Notes under the pieces: generated by a model
Databases searched by the model: none
The model's input: only the letters and a program-made list of their open reading frames with translations
What the model was told of the DNA's origin: nothing
Position numbers and translations under genes: made by a program
Part shown: piece after piece, positions 16,242 through 24,248 of the stretch
Numbering within the stretch: the first letter of the stretch is position 1
Layout: each line of letters opens with the position of its first letter
Source of the DNA: an uncultured Lachnospiraceae bacterium
GTDB taxonomy: Bacteria > Bacillota > Clostridia > Lachnospirales > Lachnospiraceae
DNA: 35,233 nt
Reading direction: 5' to 3'
Assembly: GCA_910585765.1 (NCBI GenBank)
Contig: CAJUES010000039.1
Location: 1-35,233, forward strand

Positions 16242-17633
16242 ATGTATTGCTTTAATTGCGGATGTCTGTTGTCAGAGAAGAATTTCTGCACGAGTTGTGG
16301 GGCTGACGTTGGATTGTATAAGAAGATCATGTATGCGGCGAACCGTTTTTACAACGATGGGCTGGACAAGGCAAAAGTCAGGGACTTGTCGGGGGCGGTG
16401 CTGAGTCTGCGGCAGTGCCTGAAGCTTGACCGGTGCCATATCGATGCGAGGAATCTGCTGGGGCTTGTGTATTTCGAGCGGGGCGAGGTCGTGGCGGCGC
16501 TGAGCCAGTGGATCATCAGCAAGAACACCAGAAGTGGGAAGAATATCGCCAACGACTATATCAATATGCTGCACGACAATCCCGGAAGGCTCGAGGCATA
16601 CAACCAGACGATCAAGAAATATAATATGGCGCTTACATATTGTCGGCAGGACAGTCTTGATCTGGCTGTGATACAGCTCAAGAAAGTTATCTCGATGAAT
16701 TCAAGATTTGTGCAGGCGAGACAGCTGCTGGCGCTGTTGTACATGAACAGCCAGGAGTGGGAGAAGGCGAAAAAGGAGCTTGAGAAGGCGCACAGCATCG
16801 ATGCAAACAATACAATGACGCTCCGGTACCTCAAGGAAGTGGACGAAATGATGCCCGCCGAGGAGGAGCACGCGCGGAAAAGGAAGGAAGCGATCGTGTA
16901 CCAGAGCGGCAACGATACGGTGATACAGCCGCTCGGGAAAAAGGACAGGTCATGGCTGCAGACGCTGGTGAACATGCTGATCGGTGTGGTGATCGGTGTC
17001 GGGATCGCGTGGTTTCTGGTGCTGCCGGCGAGGATCCAGCAGGCTCAGGAGGAGGTCAATGCGCGGTATAAGGCAGTCAGCGAGCAGCTGGACGCAAAGA
17101 ACGTCCAGGTCAATGAACTGACGACACAGATCAACGAGCTGACACAGGAGAAAGACTCGCTGTCGAGCAGTCTGAGCGCGGCGCAGGCGGATCGGGTACA
17201 GATACAGGCGAACACCGAACTGATCGAGGCGGTTCTGATGCATATGAACGGGACCGGGGATGAGATGGCGGTTGCAGACGCGCTGGAGAAGATCGACAGG
17301 GAATACATGCAGAATGAGGCGACGGAGAGTTTTAAGGCGCTGTATGATGCCTTGAAGGGCAGTGTGGGGAAAGTGGTGGCGAGGAAGAGCTATGATGCAG
17401 GTTATGCGGCATTCCGCGCGGAGGAGTACGACACAGCCATCACAAATCTCGAGCGGGCGTACGCGTACGATCCGACAAATGGCGAGGCGCTGTACAATCT
17501 GGGAAATTCGTACAACAAACTGGGGGATCTGGACAAGGCAGTGGAAATATATGAGCAGGTGATCGCGTTGTTTCCGGGGACTCAGAAAGCGAGGAAGTCG
17601 GAAGGATACATTAAGGAGATCAAAGGAGAATGA
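16242..17633 (+). CDS. Zinc-ribbon/TPR membrane protein
   Basis: Uncharacterised 463-aa protein. An N-terminal zinc ribbon has Cys3, Cys6, Cys16 and Cys19 in two CxxC pairs (CFNC, CTSC). Tetratricopeptide repeats follow (about residues 30-210; for example MALTYCRQDSLDLAVIQLKK). A transmembrane helix lies at about 237-262, then a coiled-coil (about 265-325, many Gln/Asn). A second TPR block is at the C-terminus (AYDPTNGEALYNLGNSYNKL). So a cytoplasmic zinc-ribbon and TPR half faces one side of the membrane and a coiled-coil/TPR half the other. It suggests a scaffold between compartments. The position just before the spoIIA genes hints at, but does not show, a role in sporulation. Confidence 0.8.
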   Translation: MYCFNCGCLLSEKNFCTSCGADVGLYKKIMYAANRFYNDGLDKAKVRDLSGAVLSLRQCLKLDRCHIDARNLLGLVYFERGEVVAALSQWIISKNTRSGKNIANDYINMLHDNPGRLEAYNQTIKKYNMALTYCRQDSLDLAVIQLKKVISMNSRFVQARQLLALLYMNSQEWEKAKKELEKAHSIDANNTMTLRYLKEVDEMMPAEEEHARKRKEAIVYQSGNDTVIQPLGKKDRSWLQTLVNMLIGVVIGVGIAWFLVLPARIQQAQEEVNARYKAVSEQLDAKNVQVNELTTQINELTQEKDSLSSSLSAAQADRVQIQANTELIEAVLMHMNGTGDEMAVADALEKIDREYMQNEATESFKALYDALKGSVGKVVARKSYDAGYAAFRAEEYDTAITNLERAYAYDPTNGEALYNLGNSYNKLGDLDKAVEIYEQVIALFPGTQKARKSEGYIKEIKGE

Positions 17634-17654
17634 GCCGCAGCAAATACACGAAGG

Positions 17655-17684
17655 AGGACATGCCGGAAAGGTGCGTCCTTTTTT
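17655..17684 (+). terminator. Terminator before spoIIAA
   Basis: Stem AGGAC-(A)-TGCC with GGTG-(C)-GTCCT (one A-C mismatch, two G-U pairs) and loop GGAAA, followed by six T. It separates the TPR gene from the sporulation operon. Confidence 0.6.
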
Positions 17685-17706
17685 GTTTGATCAGGAGGAG
17701 TTTTGA

Positions 17707-18024
17707 ATGGAAAAGAAGATGGAAGAATATGCGATCATCGACGATTATCTGTGCATCAGAATGCCGCAGGAGGTGGATCATCACGGTGCCACGGGCATCA
17801 GGGAGTGCGCGGACCGGCTGATACTCGACGATAAGGTGAAAAATATCGTGTTTGATTTTGCAGATACGACTTTTATGGACAGCTCGGGGCTGGGTATCAT
17901 CATCGGCAGATATCGAAAGATTTCCTGCTTTGGCGGAAAGGTGTATGCGGTCAACGTGAGCGAGCGCATCAGCAGGATCCTGAGGGCGTCGGGAATGTCA
18001 GCCATTGTGGAGATACTGACATAG
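17707..18024 (+). CDS. spoIIAA: Anti-sigma factor antagonist SpoIIAA
   Basis: STAS-domain protein of 105 aa. When dephosphorylated it binds SpoIIAB and frees SigF in the forespore. The phosphorylation site is in the motif DTTFMDSSGLGIIIGRYR, where the first Ser after Asp58 (Ser59) corresponds to Ser58 of B. subtilis. The length is normal for the family. Start ATG follows GGAGGAG at proper distance. It heads a spoIIA-like set (spoIIAA, spoIIAB, sigF). The SpoIIE phosphatase that acts on it is not in the window. Confidence 0.93.
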   Translation: MEKKMEEYAIIDDYLCIRMPQEVDHHGATGIRECADRLILDDKVKNIVFDFADTTFMDSSGLGIIIGRYRKISCFGGKVYAVNVSERISRILRASGMSAIVEILT

Positions 18025-18063
18025 AGCGCAGGCACAGATACGGATCATAGGGAATCGGCAGGG

Positions 18064-18098
18064 GATCGGGAATGATCGGGAAATATCCGATCGGGAAT
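18064..18098. repeat. GATCGGGAA repeats between spoIIAA and spoIIAB
   Basis: Three copies of GATCGGGAA at 18064, 18074 and 18089 in a 121-bp gap. Copies two and three form a GATCGG/CCGATC hairpin (18074-18092). In most spore formers the two genes are adjacent or overlap, so this insert is unusual. Confidence 0.75.
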
Positions 18099-18145
18099 AA
18101 TCAGAAAGGAAGTGACTGTGAACAGAACGCACAGTTGCAGAGAGG

Positions 18146-18679
18146 ATGGGATCTTATATGGAAAACGGGCGCGCAAAAACGGGTGCAGCACAGATAACAG
18201 CAAATGAAATCTGTATGGAGTTCGATGCGATATCGGAGAACGAGGGACTGGCGAGAGTGGTGATCGCCGCATTTTTGTCAAGGATAGATCCGACAGTGGA
18301 CGAGATCGAGGATGTGAAGACCGCAGTGTCGGAGGCAGTGACCAACGCAGTGATACATGGCTACGGCGAGAGGGGAGGACGCATTGTCATGCGCGCGCAT
18401 CTCTCGGAGGAGAAGGTGCTGTCGGTCGACATTTCTGACAAGGGTGTCGGCATCGCGGACGTGGAACAGGCGATGCAGCCGCTTTTTACTACCGGGGCGG
18501 CAAAGGAGAGATCGGGGATGGGCTTTTCCTTCATGGAGGCTTTCATGGATCAGATCGAGGTGGAGAGCGGCGTCGGAGAGGGAACCTGCGTACATATGTG
18601 GAAACGCTTTGGCGTCGGGCAGGATGAGCCGGCACCGATCCTGCAGGCGGCAGTGTGGAATAGAAGCGGCAGGGCATGA
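18146..18679 (+). CDS. spoIIAB: Anti-sigma factor / kinase SpoIIAB
   Basis: GHKL-type serine kinase, 177 aa as given, that binds and inhibits SigF and phosphorylates SpoIIAA. The ATP site has the N box EAVTNAVIHGY, the G1 box SDKGVGIAD and the G2 box GMGFSFMEAFMD. The C-terminal extension (after about residue 150) is slightly longer than in B. subtilis. Start is uncertain: ATG 18146 has no spaced ribosome site, and ATG 18158 has GAGAGG about 12 bp upstream. The sigF start is 3 bp after its stop. Confidence 0.93.
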   Translation: MGSYMENGRAKTGAAQITANEICMEFDAISENEGLARVVIAAFLSRIDPTVDEIEDVKTAVSEAVTNAVIHGYGERGGRIVMRAHLSEEKVLSVDISDKGVGIADVEQAMQPLFTTGAAKERSGMGFSFMEAFMDQIEVESGVGEGTCVHMWKRFGVGQDEPAPILQAAVWNRSGRA

Positions 18680-18682
18680 CCT

Positions 18683-19417
18683 ATGGAGGAGAGGGAACTT
18701 TTTATAAGGGCACAGAGCGGAGAAAAGGAGGCAAAGGAAGCTTTATTCACTAAAAATACGGGGCTGGTTTACCATGTGGTGAAGCGCTTTGCGGGCAGAG
18801 GCGCAGAGGGCGGAAAGAGCAGAGTGGAGGCGGAGGATCTGTTTCAGATCGGCGCGATCGGGCTTGTGAAGGCGATCGAGAAGTTTGATACAGAGTACGG
18901 AGTGTGTTTTTCCACCTATGCGGTGCCGGTGATCATGGGGGAGATTCGGCGGTTCCTGCGCGATGACGGCATGATAAGAGTCAGCAGGAGCATCAAGGAA
19001 AATGCGAGGCGGCTGAGGTGTATCAGGGAGGATTTCTGGCAGAGGATGGGCAGGGAACCGATGATGTCGGAACTGGCAGAGGAATCGGGGCTTGCCACGG
19101 AAGAGATCATCGCGGCGCTCGACGCGGGCTGTGAAGTGGAGTCGATCTACAAGACCGTATATGAGTCTGACGGCAGCGAGGTGCTCCTGGTGGACATGCT
19201 GGGCAGGGAAGGCGAGAGCGAGGAGGTCGTCAACAGACTGCTGCTGGAAAAGCTGTTGAACGAGCTTGACGAGCGGGAGAAGAGCCTGATCCGGCTGCGG
19301 TATTTTGAGAACAGGACACAGATGCAGGTGGCGGGGGATCTCGGGATCAGCCAGGTGCAGGTATGCCGCCTGGAGAAAAGGGCGCTGCTGCGGATGCGCC
19401 AGTGTGCAATGGCGTAA
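18683..19417 (+). CDS. sigF: Sporulation sigma factor SigF
   Basis: Sigma-70 family factor of 244 aa that directs the first forespore genes. Region 2 is clear: EDLFQIGAIGLVKAIEKFD and FSTYAVPVIMGEIRRFLRDD, with the SigF-type MIRVSRSIKE at 2.4/3.0. Region 4 ends with RYFENRTQMQVAGDLGISQV, QVCRLEKRALLRMR (the DNA-binding helix-turn-helix). The length and order after spoIIAB identify SigF over SigG. The start ATG 18683 has AGGGC nearby but a weak ribosome site, probably coupled to spoIIAB. Confidence 0.95.
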   Translation: MEERELFIRAQSGEKEAKEALFTKNTGLVYHVVKRFAGRGAEGGKSRVEAEDLFQIGAIGLVKAIEKFDTEYGVCFSTYAVPVIMGEIRRFLRDDGMIRVSRSIKENARRLRCIREDFWQRMGREPMMSELAEESGLATEEIIAALDAGCEVESIYKTVYESDGSEVLLVDMLGREGESEEVVNRLLLEKLLNELDEREKSLIRLRYFENRTQMQVAGDLGISQVQVCRLEKRALLRMRQCAMA

Positions 19418-19491
19418 AAAATGTGCGTTTAGCGTGTCTGGACTATAAAGTTTGATGCGGGGTATGCCGATATTAAATATAACTGATAACG

Positions 19492-19519
19492 TAGGGGGAA
19501 GGACACCCCTATTCGTTTT
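19492..19519 (+). terminator. Possible terminator after sigF
   Basis: Stem TAGGGG/CCCCTA with an 8-nt loop followed by TTCGTTTT. It is of moderate quality and separates sigF from the next gene. Confidence 0.55.
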
Positions 19520-19547
19520 AATATGTATATTTTACAGAAAGGCTGGT

Positions 19548-20399
19548 ATGAATATGAATGGAATCAATTACAGTTCACTCTTGAACAATACAGGATTATT
19601 CTCAAATCAAACAAACAAGGACGAGGCAGCTTTTACCGGAAATGTCGCGGGCGCAAATAGAAGGACACAGAGCAGGAAGTCCGCGCAGGACAGCAGACAG
19701 GCAAACGCGGACAGGGACACATATGAGTACAGCGGACAGGCGCGCGAAGTGAAGGCGGGCTACACGAAACCGCAGCGCACAGAGTCCACGACGTACAAGG
19801 CACTCGACGCCAACGGCGTGCAGGAGGGGATCGAACTCAGCGACGGCGCGAAGAAATTGCTGGCGGAGCTCAGGGAGAAATACGGTGATATGGAGTTCTC
19901 CGTGGCGAAGTGGTCTTCGGACGAGGAGCAGGATTATTATGCAGGGCTGACGGACAAAGATTACAGTGTGCTGATCAACCCGGAGCTTTTGGAGCAGATG
20001 GCGGCAGATCCGGCAGCGAGGGAGAAGTACGAGGCGATCATCGGCGGTGCGGACGATAAGTTTGACACGCTGAAGGAAGAGCTTGGCGAGGATGCGGAGA
20101 AGGTCAAGGGATTCAGCATCACGATGGATCAGGATGGAACGGTGTCCTATGCCGTGAAGCTCTTGAAGGACATGGCAGAGAGCAACAGGGTAGACAAGAA
20201 GACGGAGCAGGAGCGCATGGAGGAGAAGCGCGCCGAGAAGAAGAGAGCCGAGAAAGAGCGGCAGGAGCAGGTAGTAGAGAAAAAGCAGGAGACTGAGAAA
20301 ATCGAGGCATCTTCGATCGAGGAACTGATCAAGGCGATTAAGGCAAAACTGCATCCGGAAGAGAATGTGGACACAGATAAGGTTGAGGAAGAGCTGTAA
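19548..20399 (+). CDS. DUF6033-like protein
   Basis: 283 aa, not functionally characterised. The N-terminus (MNMNGINYSSLLNNTGLFSN) resembles a Lachnospiraceae family I recall as DUF6033, but this is from memory. A middle domain (about 85-205) contains GIELSDGAKKLLAELREKYG and DYSVLINPELLEQMAADP. The last third is a highly charged Lys/Glu/Arg helix likely to form a coiled-coil. No signal peptide or membrane helix is present. ATG 19548 follows AGAAAGG; upstream codons in the frame are not supported. It is framed by its own terminator, so it is probably a separate transcript. Confidence 0.72.
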   Translation: MNMNGINYSSLLNNTGLFSNQTNKDEAAFTGNVAGANRRTQSRKSAQDSRQANADRDTYEYSGQAREVKAGYTKPQRTESTTYKALDANGVQEGIELSDGAKKLLAELREKYGDMEFSVAKWSSDEEQDYYAGLTDKDYSVLINPELLEQMAADPAAREKYEAIIGGADDKFDTLKEELGEDAEKVKGFSITMDQDGTVSYAVKLLKDMAESNRVDKKTEQERMEEKRAEKKRAEKERQEQVVEKKQETEKIEASSIEELIKAIKAKLHPEENVDTDKVEEEL

Positions 20400-20412
20400 G
20401 GGCAGATGACAT

Positions 20413-20445
20413 AAAATAGCGTGTGTTTTGACACACGCTATTTTT
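20413..20445 (+). terminator. Terminator after DUF6033-like gene
   Basis: A 13-bp stem AAAATAGCGTGTG/CACACGCTATTTT with loop TTTTGA and a T-run. It is a strong intrinsic terminator. Confidence 0.92.
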
Positions 20446-20461
20446 GCGTATATGATAGATA

Positions 20462-20489
20462 TTGTCTTTTTGCGCATAGGTGATATAAT
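20462..20489 (+). promoter_or_regulatory. SigA promoter of trkA
   Basis: TTGTCT at 20462-20467, 16-bp spacer, TATAAT at 20484-20489 (perfect -10). Transcription starting near 20496 leaves a 30-nt leader before the GTG start of trkA and helps fix that start. Confidence 0.75.
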
Positions 20490-20526
20490 GTACGTGAAAG
20501 CAACGTTAAGAGGAGGACAAGATGAC

Positions 20527-21885
20527 GTGAAGATAATAATTGCAGGTGACGGCAAGGTGGGCACGATGCTTACCAAGCAGCTGTCAGCCGAAGGGTACGA
20601 CCTGACTTTGATCGATGACAATCCGAAGGTGCTGGAGTCGACGGAGGAGAGATATGATATCATGGCGGTGCAGGGGAACTGCGCATCCATGGAGACGCTG
20701 GAACGGGCGGGGGTGAAGGAGACGGATCTGCTCATCGCGGTCACGGATGCGGACGAGATCAATCTGCTCTGCTGTATGACGGCACACGGAATGAATCCCG
20801 ACATCCACACGATCGCCCGCATCAGAAATCCGGAGTACACGGATCAGATCTTCAAGATGAGAAGTCTCTTCGCGCTCTCCATGATGATCAATCCGGAGCG
20901 GCAGGCGGCGGTGGAGATCGAGCGGCTTCTGAAATATCCGGGATTCCTGAAGCGTGATACCTTTGCCAAGGGCAGGGTTGAGATCGTGGAGCTGCGTGTC
21001 GATGCAGGGCACAAGCTGTGCGATATCGCGCTGAACGACCTCTACAGCATCGTGAAGTGCAAGATCCTGGTGTGTACCGTGATCCGCAACGGCAAGGCGA
21101 TCACGCCGGGCGGTGATTTCGTGCTGGCGGCGGGAGACCGCATCTTTGTGACGGCGCCGACGAATGTGCTCACGACGCTGCTCAAGAATCTGGGGATCAT
21201 CACGCATAAGGCAAAGCGCGTGATCCTTTGCGGCGGCGGACGTGTCAGCTTTTATCTGGCGCAGATGCTGCTCAGGAGCGGCATTGGTGTCCAGATCGTG
21301 GAGCAGAATTATGAGAAGTGTGTCCAGCTAGCCAACATGCTTCCCAAGGCAACTGTGATCCACGGGGATGCGACGAAGGAATTTCTGCTTGACAACGAGG
21401 GGATTTCTGACTGTGACGCGCTGGTGACGCTCACAGGCGTGGACGAGATGAACATCATCATTTCCCTGTACGGGAGCAGCTGCAAGGTGCCGCAGATCAT
21501 CACGAAACTTGGAAGGCTGGAGAACAATACGATACTGGATGCGCTTCCCCTGGGGAGTATCATCAGTCCCAAGGAGCTCAGCTGCAATAACATTGTGCAG
21601 TATGTGCGCGCCATGCAGAACCAGACGGGTGCGGCGCTCACGGTGTACATGATCGCGGACGGGCAGGCCGAGGCGGTGGAGTTCATGGTGGACCAGAATA
21701 CGCTTCACTGCGGGGAACCGCTCAAGAAGCTCAGGATCAAGAAGAATGTGCTGGTGGTGTGCATCATGCACGGCGCACAGCTTGAGATCCCAAACGGTGA
21801 TTCCAGCTTTGTGCGGGGGGACACGGTGATCGTCGTGACAGGCGCCGACAGGGTGCTCTACAAGCTGAATGACATATTTGAATAA
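20527..21885 (+). CDS. trkA: Potassium uptake regulator TrkA
   Basis: Cytoplasmic NAD(H)/nucleotide-binding gating subunit of the Trk potassium system, 452 aa. It has two RCK halves. The first begins with VKIIIAGDGKVG, a Rossmann GxGxxG-like loop, and a LIDDNP acidic end to beta 2. The second starts at KRVILCGGGRVSFYLA. Each is followed by a TrkA-C domain (GRVEIVELRVDAGHKLCD and the C-terminal part). The start is GTG 20527: it follows GGAGG, gives the normal N-terminus and lies after the promoter; an earlier in-frame ATG (20488) would sit in the -10 region. trkH follows 24 bp later. Confidence 0.95.
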   Translation: MKIIIAGDGKVGTMLTKQLSAEGYDLTLIDDNPKVLESTEERYDIMAVQGNCASMETLERAGVKETDLLIAVTDADEINLLCCMTAHGMNPDIHTIARIRNPEYTDQIFKMRSLFALSMMINPERQAAVEIERLLKYPGFLKRDTFAKGRVEIVELRVDAGHKLCDIALNDLYSIVKCKILVCTVIRNGKAITPGGDFVLAAGDRIFVTAPTNVLTTLLKNLGIITHKAKRVILCGGGRVSFYLAQMLLRSGIGVQIVEQNYEKCVQLANMLPKATVIHGDATKEFLLDNEGISDCDALVTLTGVDEMNIIISLYGSSCKVPQIITKLGRLENNTILDALPLGSIISPKELSCNNIVQYVRAMQNQTGAALTVYMIADGQAEAVEFMVDQNTLHCGEPLKKLRIKKNVLVVCIMHGAQLEIPNGDSSFVRGDTVIVVTGADRVLYKLNDIFE

Positions 21886-21909
21886 TTGGGGGATAAGGAT
21901 AGGACGATT

Positions 21910-23370
21910 ATGAATTACAAGATGATGGGCAGATTTGTCGGGCGTATTTTGTTGGTGGAGGCGGTCTTCATGGTGCCGTCGCTGCTGATCAGTCTGGTCA
22001 AACAGGAAAGTATGGCGCGCATAGGATTTGCGGCAAGTATCTGTATCACACTGTTTCTGTCGCTGCTGCTGCTTGTGCTGTGCAAGGGCAGCAGGAGGAG
22101 TTTTAAGGCGCGCGACGGGCTTGTCTGTGTCGGCGTGAGCTGGATCGTGATGAGTCTGCTGGGATGTCTGCCGTTTTATATATCGCGGGAGATACCGTCT
22201 TATTTGGATGCGCTGTTCGAGACGGTGTCTGGCTTTACGACAACAGGTTCCTCTATCCTCTCAGAGATCGAGGGACTTTCCATGAGTATTCTCTATTGGA
22301 GGAGCTTCACGCACTGGCTGGGCGGTATGGGTGTGCTGGTGTTTGTGCTGGCTCTGGGCGCATCCGGTGAGGGCAGCAAAGGCTTTACCATGCATCTTCT
22401 GCGGGCGGAGAGTCCGGGACCGCAGGTGGGAAAGCTTGTTCCGAAGATGAAAAAGACGGCGGAGATCCTGTACCTGATCTATGTCCTGCTCACGATCGTG
22501 GATATTGTTTTCCTGCTGTTTGGCGGTATGCCGCTGTTTGAGGCAGTCTGCACGGCGTTTGGCACGGCGGGCACCGGCGGTTTCGGCATCAAGAATGACA
22601 GCATTGCGGGGTACAGCCCGTACATCCAGAATGTGTGCACGGTGTTCATGCTGCTGTTCGGCGTCAATTTCAGCTGCTATTATATGCTCCTGCTGCGCCA
22701 GTTTTACAGCGTGTTCAAGGATGAGGAGCTGCGGCTCTATCTGGGGGTGGTGATCGGCAGCATCGTGCTGATCACGCTCAATCTGAAAGGGTTTTACGCC
22801 ACGTTTGAGGAGACGCTGCGCCATGCATCGTTCCAGGTGGCGAGCATCGTGACGACGACAGGGTACGCCACGGCGGACTTTGACTTGTGGCCGTCGTTTT
22901 CAAAGGCGATCATCCTGGGGCTGATGGTGATCGGCGCGAGTGCGGGAAGTACGGGGGGCGGCTTTAAGTGTGCGAGGGTTCTGATCATTGTCAAGGGGCT
23001 TCGGAGGAACCTGCGCCGCGCGATATCACCGCAGAAGGTGCAGGTCGTCAGGATCAATGACCACATGGTCGACGAGAAGGTGCTGGAGAACACCAACGCA
23101 TATCTGTCTGCCTATGTGATCATACTGTTTATCAGCTTTATCCTGGTGTCGCTCGACCGGTTTTCGGTCATGACGAGTTTCACTGCGGTGCTGTCCTGTT
23201 TCAACAATATAGGGCCGGGGCTTGAAGCGGTGGGACCTACCTGCAATTTTGGGGAGTTCAGCTGGCTGTCGAAACTGGTGCTGATCGGGGATATGCTTGC
23301 CGGCAGGCTTGAGATCTTCCCGATCCTGATCCTGTTCTCCAGGACGACGTGGGGACGGCTCAAGGGCTAA
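21910..23370 (+). CDS. trkH: Potassium transporter membrane subunit TrkH
   Basis: Membrane K+ channel-like transporter, 486 aa, with four M1-pore-M2 repeats. The pore loops carrying the selectivity-filter glycines are visible as SGFTTTGSS, GTAGTGGFG, VTTTGYATAD and FNNIGPGL. Between them are hydrophobic helices. GEGSKGFTMHLLRAESPGP is a cytoplasmic segment typical of TrkH. ATG 21910 is preceded by GGATAGG; an earlier TTG (21886) is weaker. It is coupled to trkA, whose product gates it. The stop overlaps the convergent PHP gene by 4 bp. Confidence 0.95.
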   Translation: MNYKMMGRFVGRILLVEAVFMVPSLLISLVKQESMARIGFAASICITLFLSLLLLVLCKGSRRSFKARDGLVCVGVSWIVMSLLGCLPFYISREIPSYLDALFETVSGFTTTGSSILSEIEGLSMSILYWRSFTHWLGGMGVLVFVLALGASGEGSKGFTMHLLRAESPGPQVGKLVPKMKKTAEILYLIYVLLTIVDIVFLLFGGMPLFEAVCTAFGTAGTGGFGIKNDSIAGYSPYIQNVCTVFMLLFGVNFSCYYMLLLRQFYSVFKDEELRLYLGVVIGSIVLITLNLKGFYATFEETLRHASFQVASIVTTTGYATADFDLWPSFSKAIILGLMVIGASAGSTGGGFKCARVLIIVKGLRRNLRRAISPQKVQVVRINDHMVDEKVLENTNAYLSAYVIILFISFILVSLDRFSVMTSFTAVLSCFNNIGPGLEAVGPTCNFGEFSWLSKLVLIGDMLAGRLEIFPILILFSRTTWGRLKG

Positions 23371-24164
23371 TAGGTCGCAAAGATATCCGCGACGCCGTGC
23401 GTGGGAACGGGCGTGTTGTTCCTGTCAAAGATAAAGACAGGGAGGTGGTTGGAGGTGCCCTCCTCCCACGCAAGGTGCTGCTGCGGCACATGGAGCGAAA
23501 AGCCGCTGCCGCTCTTGATGCGTCCCACGTAGTCGTCTATGGAGTTCAGCGGTCTGTCAAATTCCATGCCGTAGATAAAGCCATTGTCCGTTCTGCCGAC
23601 GTGGTGTATGTCGGAGCCGGCGGTCATCGTGATGTGGTGCTCTGATGCGTAACGGTACGCCATGCGGTTCTGCTCGTGCGGGTTTCCGGAGTTTGCCACC
23701 TCAAAGGCATCGCACTGGTGCGGGTGGACATACACCTCGGACAGATAACCTCTCTCCCGGAAGGGATGCGCCTGCACGACAAGCCCGCCCTCTGCCCGGA
23801 TCTTCTCATAGTGGGTGATGTGATCCCACGTCATCATGTCAGGGTGGTCCTTGAGCCACTTTTTGTCAAGTCCGTAGACCAGATATTCGTCGCCGTCAAA
23901 CCGGCTTTCCCACGCAAAGAAAACGTTGAGTCCCTGTCTGATGCCCTCTGCCCTGGCGTCCTCGTAGCCGCTGCAGAAGATATCCACACGCTCATCCCAC
24001 GGGAGATCTTTGGGGACACAGCAGTTGCCGTTAAAAAAATGATCCGTCACGATGATGCCGTCATAGCCGAGTTTTTTGTAGTAGGAAATGTATTCGGAAC
24101 CCGCACTCCTGGCGCACGCGCTGGCGGCGTTTGTGTGAAGATGCACTTCGTATAAATAGGACAT
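23367..24164 (-). CDS. PHP-domain metal-dependent hydrolase
   Basis: Cytoplasmic PHP-family protein, 265 aa, probably a phosphoesterase. The metal ligands expected for the family are visible: HLH (His8, His10), TDH (Asp41, His42), Glu86 in FFAWESRFDG, His133 in VVQAHPFRE, and DIH at about 186-188 in TAGSDIHHVG. A close family member has RNase or nucleotide (e.g. TrpH/YciV-like) activity, but the substrate cannot be read. The ATG start follows AGAGGAGGT on the minus strand. It converges with trkH with overlapping stops, and diverges from the decarboxylase gene across an 84-bp gap. Confidence 0.85.
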   Translation of the reverse strand: MSYLYEVHLHTNAASACARSAGSEYISYYKKLGYDGIIVTDHFFNGNCCVPKDLPWDERVDIFCSGYEDARAEGIRQGLNVFFAWESRFDGDEYLVYGLDKKWLKDHPDMMTWDHITHYEKIRAEGGLVVQAHPFRERGYLSEVYVHPHQCDAFEVANSGNPHEQNRMAYRYASEHHITMTAGSDIHHVGRTDNGFIYGMEFDRPLNSIDDYVGRIKSGSGFSLHVPQQHLAWEEGTSNHLPVFIFDRNNTPVPTHGVADIFATY

Positions 24165-24248
24165 GGTATTACCTCCTCTAAAGTCATTTATAAATCACTA
24201 TAGCATAAAAAAGTGGAAATGTTAACAGGGATTTGGAAAGGAAACGGA

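Noticed and set aside
19602..20840. Minus-strand ORF across the DUF6033-like gene and trkA
   Set aside because: It spans a strong terminator, a promoter and parts of two supported genes on the other strand.
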